Below, in pieces: positions 17,286-24,504 of a stretch of DNA of 52,198 nt (position 1 is the stretch's first letter; every line of letters starts with the position of its first letter). Origin of the DNA: Bacteroidota bacterium (lineage in GTDB: Bacteria > Bacteroidota > Ignavibacteria > Ignavibacteriales > Ignavibacteriaceae). The position numbers and the translations under genes are program-made. The notes under the pieces are model-generated. The model saw only the letters and a list, made by a program, of their open reading frames with translations, ran no database searches and was not told the origin of the DNA. The stretch lies in NCBI GenBank assembly GCA_022708025.1, contig JAKIZM010000019.1, positions 1 through 52,198 on the forward strand, written 5' to 3'.

Positions 17286-20200
17286 GTGTTAACCTTAAAT
17301 AAAGAATGGTTAGATTTTTTTAGTAAGACTGCTGATAAACTTGGCAGTCCTTTGATTATTCTGGATGACTCACAAGAAATTGTTTTTACCAATCAAAAAG
17401 CTATCTCGGATTTTCTGATTGATGATCATAATGTTACTCTGGATCAGGTTTTTGAATCTGAAACAGTAATTGAGTTGAATGATTTAATCGGAATATCTGT
17501 AAATACCTCAGCTAAATTAATAGAAAGGAACATTTCTCTTAAATTAAAAACCGGTGCGATTGAAGATTTTGAGTTAGTACTGGAAACAATATCATCTGAA
17601 TTTGGCGTTAATACAATTCTTTTTTTCATGAAGAAAGATGGAATTGGCAATGATCAGACAAGTGTTATAAAAACTTCTGTTTCGATTGAAAAAATATTGG
17701 CATTGTACCCCGAAATTAAAGTCCTGTATGATGCGGTTAGTTCAAATTCACCGCTTACTATTCTTTCGTTAAAAAATGTTCAAAAAATAGTTGATACTTT
17801 TCCTGAACCAGTGTGGATTAAGACTCCGGATGATAAACTGATCTGTGTAAATGATTCATTTGCTAATAATCTGGATATAGAAAAAAGTTTTGCAACAGGT
17901 AAAAAACATGAGATGTTTTTACCGCTTCATAAACAATTATCCTTACAACTTGTAAATCAATTTGTAAATCAAAACAAAAAACCATTAATTTTAGAAGGAT
18001 TTGTAAAAAAAAATGCAAATTTTAAGGTTTATCAGGACCTGTTACAGATACCGATAATTGATCGGAATAATAGAGTAAATTATATACTTGGTCTGATAGT
18101 TGATAATAAGAAAGATTATAGCGGGACAGGCAAATTAACGGATTTTTTTAGAGAAGTATTAGAAAATTTCAGAAATCCATTAGCAATAGTTGATTTTGAT
18201 GAAAATTTTAAGTTATGTAATCAAAAATTTCTTGAGATTGTTAATCAAAATTCTAATGAAATATTAGATAAAAAATTCAGTGATTTATTTTCTGATGATT
18301 TAGTTGAAAAATTTGTTTCATTTACTGAAAGTGAATTTACAGACCTAACAACCGAAACTAGTTTATTTAATGATAGTAAGAATGTTGAAAACAAATATAA
18401 AGTGTATTTTTGTAAACAAGTTTCTAAATTCAACGCTGAAGAAGTAATAGTAATTACACTTGAATTGATAAATGGTGAAAAGATTTATGAAGATGAAATA
18501 GAATTCATTTTAACTAAAAGAGGAAAAATGTTTGACGTTTTAATTGAAAAGAATCCAGATCCGGTTTTTATATATGATAAAGAGAATTTAAAGTTTCTTG
18601 AAGTTAATGAAGCTGCCGTAAATTTATACGGTTACACACGTGATGAATTCCTTCAGATGGATTTAACTGATTTGTACTCGCCCGAAGATATTCAGACTCT
18701 TCTCGATTCCTCCGGTGATGAAACTTCAACAGCAAGTTTCGGTAAACCTTTCAGACATAGAAAAAAAGACGGAACCATCATTTTAGTTAAAATCAGCAAA
18801 ACTTCATTTATGTTTAACGATAGAGAAGCTCATTTTAATATTGTAAATGATATCACCGATAGCGTTGAGAAGGATAAGCAGAATCAGATGCTTCGTGCAA
18901 TTTTTGCACAATCAGATTTAATGGTACTAACCACAGATGCGGCTGGTTTTATAACTTATATTAATCAGAATTCTATAAAAACACTTGGTTATACTTCGGA
19001 TGAATTATTACGCTCGTCGTTTGCGAGCCTTGTAATAGATGACGAAAGAGCATTGATCAATACTTCGATATTTCAATATCATTTAAAAGATGCTATTGAG
19101 CTTGAAACGACAATCAAATCAGCAGAAGGCAAAGTTATTGATTGTCATCTGTTTGCTTATCCGATTATGGATTTTGAAGGGGAGATAGATTCATTTACTT
19201 TGATATTAAAACCAAAAGTAACTTCATCTGAGCCTAAAGAAATTATTAAGGAAGTTGTAAAAGAAGTTGTAGTAGAAAAATCTGAAGCAGAAGATAAAAA
19301 AACAGTTTTACTTGATTCAAATTTTCTATCGGGAATGTTTCATGAAATACTAACCCCGATAAATGTAATAATTGGTTTTTCTCAGGAGTTGATTAGCAGT
19401 ACTGAAAATCCTACTGAAGAACAAAAAGAAGCAGCAGAAATCATTAATCAAAATCGCATTAAGATGATGGATACAATGAATTCTGTTGTTGAGTATTCAG
19501 ATATTCTTCAGAACAAAACTCCTCTGAAAATTGAAGATATCAGTATTACTGAGATTATTGAAAAACTAGATGAAAACATTCAGAGTATTTCTGGTATTAA
19601 TGATATTCAGTTTTTATACGGAAAAATCTCTTCTTCTCTAAAGTTTAAAAGTGATCTGCATAAGTTTGAAAGCTTTGTTCTTACAGTCATAAAGGTTGTT
19701 TCAAGATTAAGCAAAGACAAAAAAGTATATTTTTCAGCATTCCCGCTTGACAATGATACATTTTTAATCGGCTTAAGTGATCAATATGGTAATCCGTCTG
19801 AGTATGTTGCAAATGTACTTGAGCAGGTTTATGAAAATTACCGTGATCCCAAAGATTTTGGTTTACCAAAACTAACTACATATTTATCAAGAGTGCTTCT
19901 CGATTATCTTGGCGGAAGGTTTTATCGTTCATCAGCTCAGACTTTGCGGCCTGAAACAGGCTTTATTTTCAGTTTAACACTATCACCAAAAAACAGATTT
20001 GAAATTATCAGAACTCAGCCTGATATTAAGGCTGAAAAAAGTGTTGCTGCAGAGGAAGAAAAAACTTCTAAAGAAGTTGATTTAACAGCTGAACCTGAAA
20101 TACCGGAAACAGATGAGGATATTTTTAAACCTGTACAACCAGTATCACAGGAGATAATGAGTAAGCTGTCTGAAAGTATTCCAGAAGAAGATGTAACAGA

Positions 20201-20732
20201 TGAAGAAGCAGAAACCCGTTTTGAGCAGGATGAATCTTTTGAAAGAAAGACAGAAACTACAGATGAAAGTGATAAATTACCCGAACAAGAAAGTATAATA
20301 CCTGAACAGGAAGTAAAAGAAGAGGTTCCTGAGATTGTTCCTGTAAAATCATTGGATCTGTCTAAACTGAATTGTTTATACATAGAAGATCAGGTTGATT
20401 CCCAGCTTTTATTTAAAGTTCAGTTAAAAGAATTACGCGATGTAAAATTTGCAGTTAGTTTTGAAGAAGCTCAATTGCTTTTATTCAATCATCAGTTTGA
20501 TTTTATTGTTATGGATATAAATTTACAAGGCGAATATAACGGACTCGATGCGCTTAAAATTATCAAGTCTATGCCGGCATTAAGTTCAATACCTGTTATT
20601 GCTGTTACCGCTTATGTTCTTCCTGGTGATAAAGAAAAATTTATAGCTGCCGGATTTGATGATTTTATCTCTAAACCTATTTTCAGAGAGAAAATGATAG
20701 CATCTCTTGAAAAGATATTTCTTTCCCAATAA
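17286..20732 (+). CDS. Five-PAS hybrid sensor kinase with eroded ATPase domain and C-terminal receiver
   Basis: Large protein of about 1148 residues with no membrane span. PAS-like units lie near 15-125, 155-280, 285-400, 420-530 and 540-655; the fourth is the clearest (DPVFIYDKENLKFLEVNEAA ... GYTRDEF). After a charged helix comes a HisKA-like H-box (FHEILTPINVIIGFSQ, His686). The following region has no N-box Asn and no DxGxG, and reads LSDQYGNPSE, so ATP binding looks lost. An acidic Glu-rich linker leads to an intact receiver (VMDINLQ, Asp1077, VTAY, SKP). The start chosen is GTG 17286 with AGGA upstream; a TTG at 17268 overlaps the preceding gene. It closes the cluster and probably acts as a phospho-acceptor or scaffold controlling polymer production. 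Confidence 0.75.
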   Translation: MLTLNKEWLDFFSKTADKLGSPLIILDDSQEIVFTNQKAISDFLIDDHNVTLDQVFESETVIELNDLIGISVNTSAKLIERNISLKLKTGAIEDFELVLETISSEFGVNTILFFMKKDGIGNDQTSVIKTSVSIEKILALYPEIKVLYDAVSSNSPLTILSLKNVQKIVDTFPEPVWIKTPDDKLICVNDSFANNLDIEKSFATGKKHEMFLPLHKQLSLQLVNQFVNQNKKPLILEGFVKKNANFKVYQDLLQIPIIDRNNRVNYILGLIVDNKKDYSGTGKLTDFFREVLENFRNPLAIVDFDENFKLCNQKFLEIVNQNSNEILDKKFSDLFSDDLVEKFVSFTESEFTDLTTETSLFNDSKNVENKYKVYFCKQVSKFNAEEVIVITLELINGEKIYEDEIEFILTKRGKMFDVLIEKNPDPVFIYDKENLKFLEVNEAAVNLYGYTRDEFLQMDLTDLYSPEDIQTLLDSSGDETSTASFGKPFRHRKKDGTIILVKISKTSFMFNDREAHFNIVNDITDSVEKDKQNQMLRAIFAQSDLMVLTTDAAGFITYINQNSIKTLGYTSDELLRSSFASLVIDDERALINTSIFQYHLKDAIELETTIKSAEGKVIDCHLFAYPIMDFEGEIDSFTLILKPKVTSSEPKEIIKEVVKEVVVEKSEAEDKKTVLLDSNFLSGMFHEILTPINVIIGFSQELISSTENPTEEQKEAAEIINQNRIKMMDTMNSVVEYSDILQNKTPLKIEDISITEIIEKLDENIQSISGINDIQFLYGKISSSLKFKSDLHKFESFVLTVIKVVSRLSKDKKVYFSAFPLDNDTFLIGLSDQYGNPSEYVANVLEQVYENYRDPKDFGLPKLTTYLSRVLLDYLGGRFYRSSAQTLRPETGFIFSLTLSPKNRFEIIRTQPDIKAEKSVAAEEEKTSKEVDLTAEPEIPETDEDIFKPVQPVSQEIMSKLSESIPEEDVTDEEAETRFEQDESFERKTETTDESDKLPEQESIIPEQEVKEEVPEIVPVKSLDLSKLNCLYIEDQVDSQLLFKVQLKELRDVKFAVSFEEAQLLLFNHQFDFIVMDINLQGEYNGLDALKIIKSMPALSSIPVIAVTAYVLPGDKEKFIAAGFDDFISKPIFREKMIASLEKIFLSQ

Positions 20733-20758
20733 ATAGACATTTAATAATTTTTTAAGTT

Positions 20759-20792
20759 CCTCTTAGTTTTTTCAATTAAGAGGATTTTTTTT
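20759..20792 (+). terminator. Rho-independent terminator of the polysaccharide cluster
   Basis: The stem CCTCTTA / TAAGAGG can be extended to 10 pairs including one G-U, with a short T-rich loop, and is followed by eight T at 20785-20792. It lies 27 bases after the hybrid kinase stop and before the lexA promoter. Confidence 0.8.
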
Positions 20793-20800
20793 ATCTGAAC

Positions 20801-20854
20801 TTGACATTTATTCCATATCGATTTAGATTACCATACAAAAGTATGGTATTTTTG
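20801..20854 (+). promoter_or_regulatory. lexA promoter with palindromic operator
   Basis: TTGACA at 20801-20806 and TAGATT at 20824-20829 are 17 bases apart. A perfect 8-base palindrome, TACCATAC-AAAA-GTATGGTA, occupies 20829-20848, overlapping the -10/+1 zone. A Bacteroidetes-type -7 element TATTTTTG (20847-20854) also overlaps it. A symmetric site at this place, 22 bases before lexA, is what LexA autorepression would need. The binding itself is inferred. Confidence 0.65.
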
Positions 20855-20869
20855 TTATAGGGATAAATT

Positions 20870-21493
20870 ATGAGAAAAGAATTAACAGAGACCCAAAAAA
20901 ACATTCTGGATTTTTTAATCGATCAGATAAAGGGCAAAGGAATTCCACCAACTCTTGCTGATATTGCAAATTATTTTGGATACGCAAACAGAGCAACTGT
21001 TCAGCAGCACTTACAGGCAATTGAGAAAAAGGGATATATAAAGAAAACTCCAAAACTTTCGCGTGGAATAGAGCTAACTCTTGAAGATAAATTTTTTGTT
21101 CCTAAGCCTATACTTGGAGAAGTTGCGGCTGGTAATCCGTTAACCATATATCCAGATGCGATTGATACAGTTAAACTTCCTACAATAGCTAAAATGCCGC
21201 AGGATTCATTTCTGCTTCGTGTAAAGGGCGATAGCTTAAAAGATGCTTATATTTTCAGCGGCGATATTGTAATCGTTAATCCAAATCTGGAACCGAAAAA
21301 CGGACAGATAGTTGTTGCAATACTTGATGATGCTGCAGTTGTGAAAAGATTTTATAAGAAAAAAAATGAGATAGAACTGGTTTCTGAAAATCCCGAATAC
21401 AAGCCAATTGTTATTGACAAAAAATATGCATCATTTAATGTTGTTGGAATAGTTATCGGTATTTACAGAAGTATGGACAAACGGGCAGGATAA
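20870..21493 (+). CDS. lexA: LexA repressor
   Basis: SOS repressor of 207 residues. The N-terminal winged helix (ELTETQKNILDFLIDQI ... RATVQQHLQAIEKKGYI) binds DNA. The C-terminal S24 peptidase domain cleaves itself when RecA is activated. The cleavage bond is Ala87-Gly88 in GEVAAGNP, the nucleophile Ser122 lies in GDSL, and the general-base Lys159 in VVKRF, so the mechanism is intact. Length and order are typical. A palindrome in the promoter suggests autoregulation. The stop codon overlaps the DUF72 start (TAATG), and dinB follows, so the three genes form a DNA-damage unit. Confidence 0.95.
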   Translation: MRKELTETQKNILDFLIDQIKGKGIPPTLADIANYFGYANRATVQQHLQAIEKKGYIKKTPKLSRGIELTLEDKFFVPKPILGEVAAGNPLTIYPDAIDTVKLPTIAKMPQDSFLLRVKGDSLKDAYIFSGDIVIVNPNLEPKNGQIVVAILDDAAVVKRFYKKKNEIELVSENPEYKPIVIDKKYASFNVVGIVIGIYRSMDKRAG

Positions 21494-22380
21494 TGAAACC
21501 GAAATTTAACATTGGCACAGCAGGTTGGTCGTATAAAGATTGGGTACCGAATTTTTATCCTAAAAATCAATCTGCAGGATTTGACTGGCTGCAATTCTAT
21601 GCACATTATTTTAATTGCGTTGAAGTTAATTCAACTTATTATACTTACATAAGCCCAAAAGTAGTTGATGGATGGATAAGAAAAGTTGAAGATTCAAATG
21701 ATTTTGTTTTTCATATTAAGCTTCATCAGGATTTTACACATAAAAGGAAGTTTGATGAACAAAATATAAAAGCAGTTCGTTATAATCTGGAACAACTAAA
21801 AAAATCTGAAAGACTTGGAGGATTATTAATTCAGTTCCCTTATTCTTATTCCTTCGATGGTAGCTCTGTTCAGCATATACAAAAGCTTAGGAATATTTTT
21901 TCGGATATAAGCTGTTTTGTTGAGGTTCGGCATCAAAGTTGGAATAATAATCGTGCGTTGGATTTTTTTAAAGAGAATGATCTAACTTTTTGCACCATTG
22001 ATCAGCCGCAAATAGGAAAGGCGATCGAGTTTAATCCGGTAGTTACTAACGACAAAGCATACATTCGTTTTCACGGAAGAAATGTTGAAGCATGGAAAAA
22101 GTCCTTAGCTAATTTTGGCAAGCCGCAAACTTATGAAGAACAAAGCTCCCGCTACAGTTATCTTTATTCACCTGGAGAGTTGATAGAGATTGAACAGAAA
22201 ATAAAATCAATTCAGAATAAAGTGAAAGAAATTAATGTGATAATGAATAATCATCCGCATGGCGATGCAGTTGCAAATGCTTTTGAGCTTATCCATTTAC
22301 TTGAAGAAAAAAGAAAAGTTGATATGCCGTCAACAATTGTTAAAGCCTATCCGAGACTGGAAGAGATGTTAGTTAATTAA
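21493..22380 (+). CDS. DUF72 (YecE-like) TIM-barrel protein
   Basis: Protein of 295 residues in the DUF72 family. It begins with the family signature IGTAGWSYKDW, and later shows EVNSTYYTY, GGLLIQFPYS, CFVEVRHQSW, YIRFHGRN and the end motif NNHPHGDAVANA. Structures in the family are TIM barrels of unknown enzymatic role. Its ATG overlaps the lexA stop by one base, so it is translated from the lexA message and should be induced with it. Placement between lexA and dinB links it to the DNA-damage response, which is inference from context. Confidence 0.88.
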   Translation: MKPKFNIGTAGWSYKDWVPNFYPKNQSAGFDWLQFYAHYFNCVEVNSTYYTYISPKVVDGWIRKVEDSNDFVFHIKLHQDFTHKRKFDEQNIKAVRYNLEQLKKSERLGGLLIQFPYSYSFDGSSVQHIQKLRNIFSDISCFVEVRHQSWNNNRALDFFKENDLTFCTIDQPQIGKAIEFNPVVTNDKAYIRFHGRNVEAWKKSLANFGKPQTYEEQSSRYSYLYSPGELIEIEQKIKSIQNKVKEINVIMNNHPHGDAVANAFELIHLLEEKRKVDMPSTIVKAYPRLEEMLVN

Positions 22381-22441
22381 TGAAATTGTTTTATTGCTGA
22401 ATTGATATATTGTTGAAAGAAAAATCCAATAACTACAAATG

Positions 22442-22464
22442 ACCAATGACTAATTACCAATGAC
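22442..22464 (+). repeat. Short direct repeat upstream of dinB
   Basis: ACCAATGAC occurs at 22442-22450 and again at 22456-22464, a period of 14 bases, within a longer low-complexity phrase built from AATGACC and AATTACC units that ends just before the dinB ATG. It leaves little room for a normal ribosome site. It resembles dispersed intergenic repeat remnants more than an operator. Confidence 0.5.
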
Positions 22465-22470
22465 CAAATT

Positions 22471-23661
22471 ATGAGAACAATATTTCATCTCGATCTTGAT
22501 GCGTTTTTTGTTTCTGTAGAGAGAATCCTCGATCCAAAGCTTAATGGAAAACCTGTAATTGTTGGCGGCGATCCAAAGTATGGAAGAGGAGTGGTAGCTG
22601 CCTGTTCTTATGAAGCAAGAGTATTTGGATTACATTCAGCGATGCCGATCAGAACCGCATATAAACTTTGTCCGCATGGAATTTACTTACACGGACACGG
22701 TGATGAATACACAAGATTTTCGCAAGCTGTGAAAAATATTTTAGAACAGTATGCCCCTTTAATCGAACAAGCATCAATTGATGAGTTTTATCTTGATATG
22801 ACAGGCACACAAAAAATGTCTGGCTCAATGTTTGGATTTGCATCAAGATTACAAAAAGAAATTTGGGACAAACTTGGGCTGCCTTGCTCGATTGGCATCG
22901 GCAGTAATAAAACTGTTGCTAAGATCGGTTCAGATTGTATGAAACCGAAAGGAATAACTTATATAATTCCCGGATTAGAAAAAGAATTTTTAGCACCTAT
23001 GCCTGTTGAAACAATTCCCGGTGTTGGTAAAGTTATGAAACAAAGTTTAAATGAAAGAGGGATATATTTAATTAATGATATAACAAAGCTTCCTTCGGAT
23101 TATTTTGGAACTGCGTTTGGCAAATACGGAATTGACCTATGGCGGAAAGCTCACGGTGAAGGAGCAGAATATTTAACAATTCAAAGAACAAGAAAAAGTA
23201 TCTCGCGCGAAACTACTTTTGATAATGATGTAACAAGTGAAGAAGAGCTTAGAAATACTTTATTCTATCTGACCGGAAAAGTTGCACAATCATTACGAAA
23301 AAGAGCTTGGGAAGCATCTACAATTGATATAAAACTTCGCTATACGGATTTCCAAACTTTAACCCGCTCTAAAACAATTAAGCAAACTGATGATGATAAA
23401 ATTATTTTTGAAACAGCCTGGGATTTAATGAAGAAAGCAAGAACAAGAAGAGTTGGTGTAAGATTAATTGGTGTTGGTGTTACAAATTTTTCTCCTTTAA
23501 CTGAGCAGGAATATTTATTTGAAGATTATGAAATAAAAAGAAAGAAAATGTTAAGAGCAGTTACAAAAGTAAGAGATAAGTTTGGATATGAGTCCCTGAT
23601 GTTCGGAAGAACACAAGAAAATAAAGAGTTAAGAGGGATGGAAAATTATTTTCAGATTTGA
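22471..23661 (+). CDS. dinB: DNA polymerase IV (Y family)
   Basis: Error-prone translesion polymerase of 396 residues. Catalytic carboxylates are in FHLDLDAFFVSVE (residues 3-15) and ASIDEFYLDM, with the fingers motif CSYEARVFGLHSAMP and the thumb/HhH motif CSIGIGSNKTVAKIGSD ... KPKG. The little-finger region runs to the end, and a possible clamp-binding tail is MENYFQI. Length is slightly longer than Escherichia coli DinB. It lies 90 bases after the DUF72 gene with no clear LexA palindrome of its own, so SOS control probably comes from the lexA promoter. No strong Shine-Dalgarno is visible, only repeat sequence. Confidence 0.94.
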   Translation: MRTIFHLDLDAFFVSVERILDPKLNGKPVIVGGDPKYGRGVVAACSYEARVFGLHSAMPIRTAYKLCPHGIYLHGHGDEYTRFSQAVKNILEQYAPLIEQASIDEFYLDMTGTQKMSGSMFGFASRLQKEIWDKLGLPCSIGIGSNKTVAKIGSDCMKPKGITYIIPGLEKEFLAPMPVETIPGVGKVMKQSLNERGIYLINDITKLPSDYFGTAFGKYGIDLWRKAHGEGAEYLTIQRTRKSISRETTFDNDVTSEEELRNTLFYLTGKVAQSLRKRAWEASTIDIKLRYTDFQTLTRSKTIKQTDDDKIIFETAWDLMKKARTRRVGVRLIGVGVTNFSPLTEQEYLFEDYEIKRKKMLRAVTKVRDKFGYESLMFGRTQENKELRGMENYFQI

Positions 23662-23710
23662 TTTTTAGATGAATAAATAGTAACCTTTAAGAAAGGAAAG
23701 GAAAATCTAC

Positions 23711-23902
23711 ATGAAAGTAAATGAAAAAAGAAGAACAACGATGATAAAAAAGCCATCTGTTATTGTTCCATTAGAAGAATATGAGAGCTGGCAAGAGACA
23801 TTGGAGATTCTATCTGATAACGATTTAGTTAAATCAATATTTAAATCGTTGAATGAAAAAGGAGAAAGAATTTCTCACGAAAAATTGACTAAATCGAAAT
23901 GA
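23711..23902 (+). CDS. Short Phd/YefM-like antitoxin
   Basis: A 63-residue protein whose middle, VIVPLEEYESWQETLEILSDNDLVKSI, matches the central and toxin-binding part of Phd/YefM antitoxins. Usual members have about 80-90 residues with an N-terminal DNA-binding half (SVTEARKNL type). Here that half is reduced to a short basic segment, KVNEKRRTTMIKKPS, so DNA binding may be weak or lost. The ribosome site is purine-rich (AAGAAAGGAAAGGAAA). It overlaps the toxin gene by four bases (ATGA), as in coupled toxin-antitoxin operons. Confidence 0.75.
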   Translation: MKVNEKRRTTMIKKPSVIVPLEEYESWQETLEILSDNDLVKSIFKSLNEKGERISHEKLTKSK

Positions 23903-24156
23903 ATTGGAAAATTGAATACAATAAAGAAGCAGTTAGAAATTTAGAAAAAATATCACTTTCTGATAGAAACAGAATATTTAAAAGAATAAGTCTCTTAAAA
24001 GAGGATCCAGATCTTGGGAAACAACTTATTGGTCCTTTAAAAGGGTTGCGATCGTTGAGAATAGGAAATTATAGAGTAATCTATAAAAAAGAGACACACA
24101 TTATTACAGTTATAATAATTGCAATCGGGCACAGAAAGAATATTTATAAAAAATAA
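23899..24156 (+). CDS. RelE/ParE-family toxin
   Basis: An 85-residue protein of the RelE/YoeB superfamily: MNWKIEYNKEAVRNLEKIS at the N-terminus, then LKGLRSLRIGNYRVIYKKE, and a conserved end IAIGHRKNIYKK. RelE-type members cut mRNA on the ribosome and ParE-type members poison gyrase; the GLRSLRIGNYRVIY and GHR.NIY pattern favours the RelE mRNA-interferase group. It starts inside the antitoxin stop (ATGA overlap). It ends only three bases before the convergent HIT gene, with no room for a terminator. Confidence 0.85.
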   Translation: MNWKIEYNKEAVRNLEKISLSDRNRIFKRISLLKEDPDLGKQLIGPLKGLRSLRIGNYRVIYKKETHIITVIIIAIGHRKNIYKK

Positions 24157-24159
24157 AGA

Positions 24160-24504
24160 TCATCCCGGAGGCCAATTCATTTTTCTTCCGCCAAGTAAAT
24201 GTAAATGCAGATGATAAACTTCCTGTCCCGCATTATTTCCACAATTAAAAACCAATCTGAATCCGTCTTCTGCTATTCCGAGATCTTTTGCGATTTTATT
24301 TGCAGCATCAATCATTTCTCCAAGAAGAGCAGAGTGTTCACTTCCTTTAATATCAGTTACTTTAGGGATTTCAATTTTAGGAATTATAAGAATATGAATC
24401 GGTGCCTGAGGTTTTATATCTTTAAATGCCAGCACATTATCAGATTCATAAACAATATCAGCCGGTATTTCCCTGTTAATAATTTTTGAAAAAATTGTTG
24501 ACAT
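24160..24504 (-). CDS. HIT-family nucleotide hydrolase/transferase (HINT-like)
   Basis: A 114-residue histidine-triad protein: N-terminal FSKIINREIPADIVYE, then FKDIKPQAPIHILIIPK, and the triad HLHLHLLGGR near the C-terminus. HINT proteins hydrolyse purine-nucleoside phosphoramidates such as AMP-lysine in the cytoplasm. Length and motifs are complete. Its ATG overlaps the stop of the sigma-54 regulator (TAATG), and its ribosome site AAAGGAGG lies inside that gene, so the two are co-translated although no functional link is known. Confidence 0.93.
   Translation of the reverse strand: MSTIFSKIINREIPADIVYESDNVLAFKDIKPQAPIHILIIPKIEIPKVTDIKGSEHSALLGEMIDAANKIAKDLGIAEDGFRLVFNCGNNAGQEVYHLHLHLLGGRKMNWPPG

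Noticed and set aside
20015..20383. 122-codon minus-strand frame, Ser-rich
   Set aside because: It is the antisense of the acidic Glu-rich linker of the hybrid kinase; the codon pattern and protein are explained by that gene.
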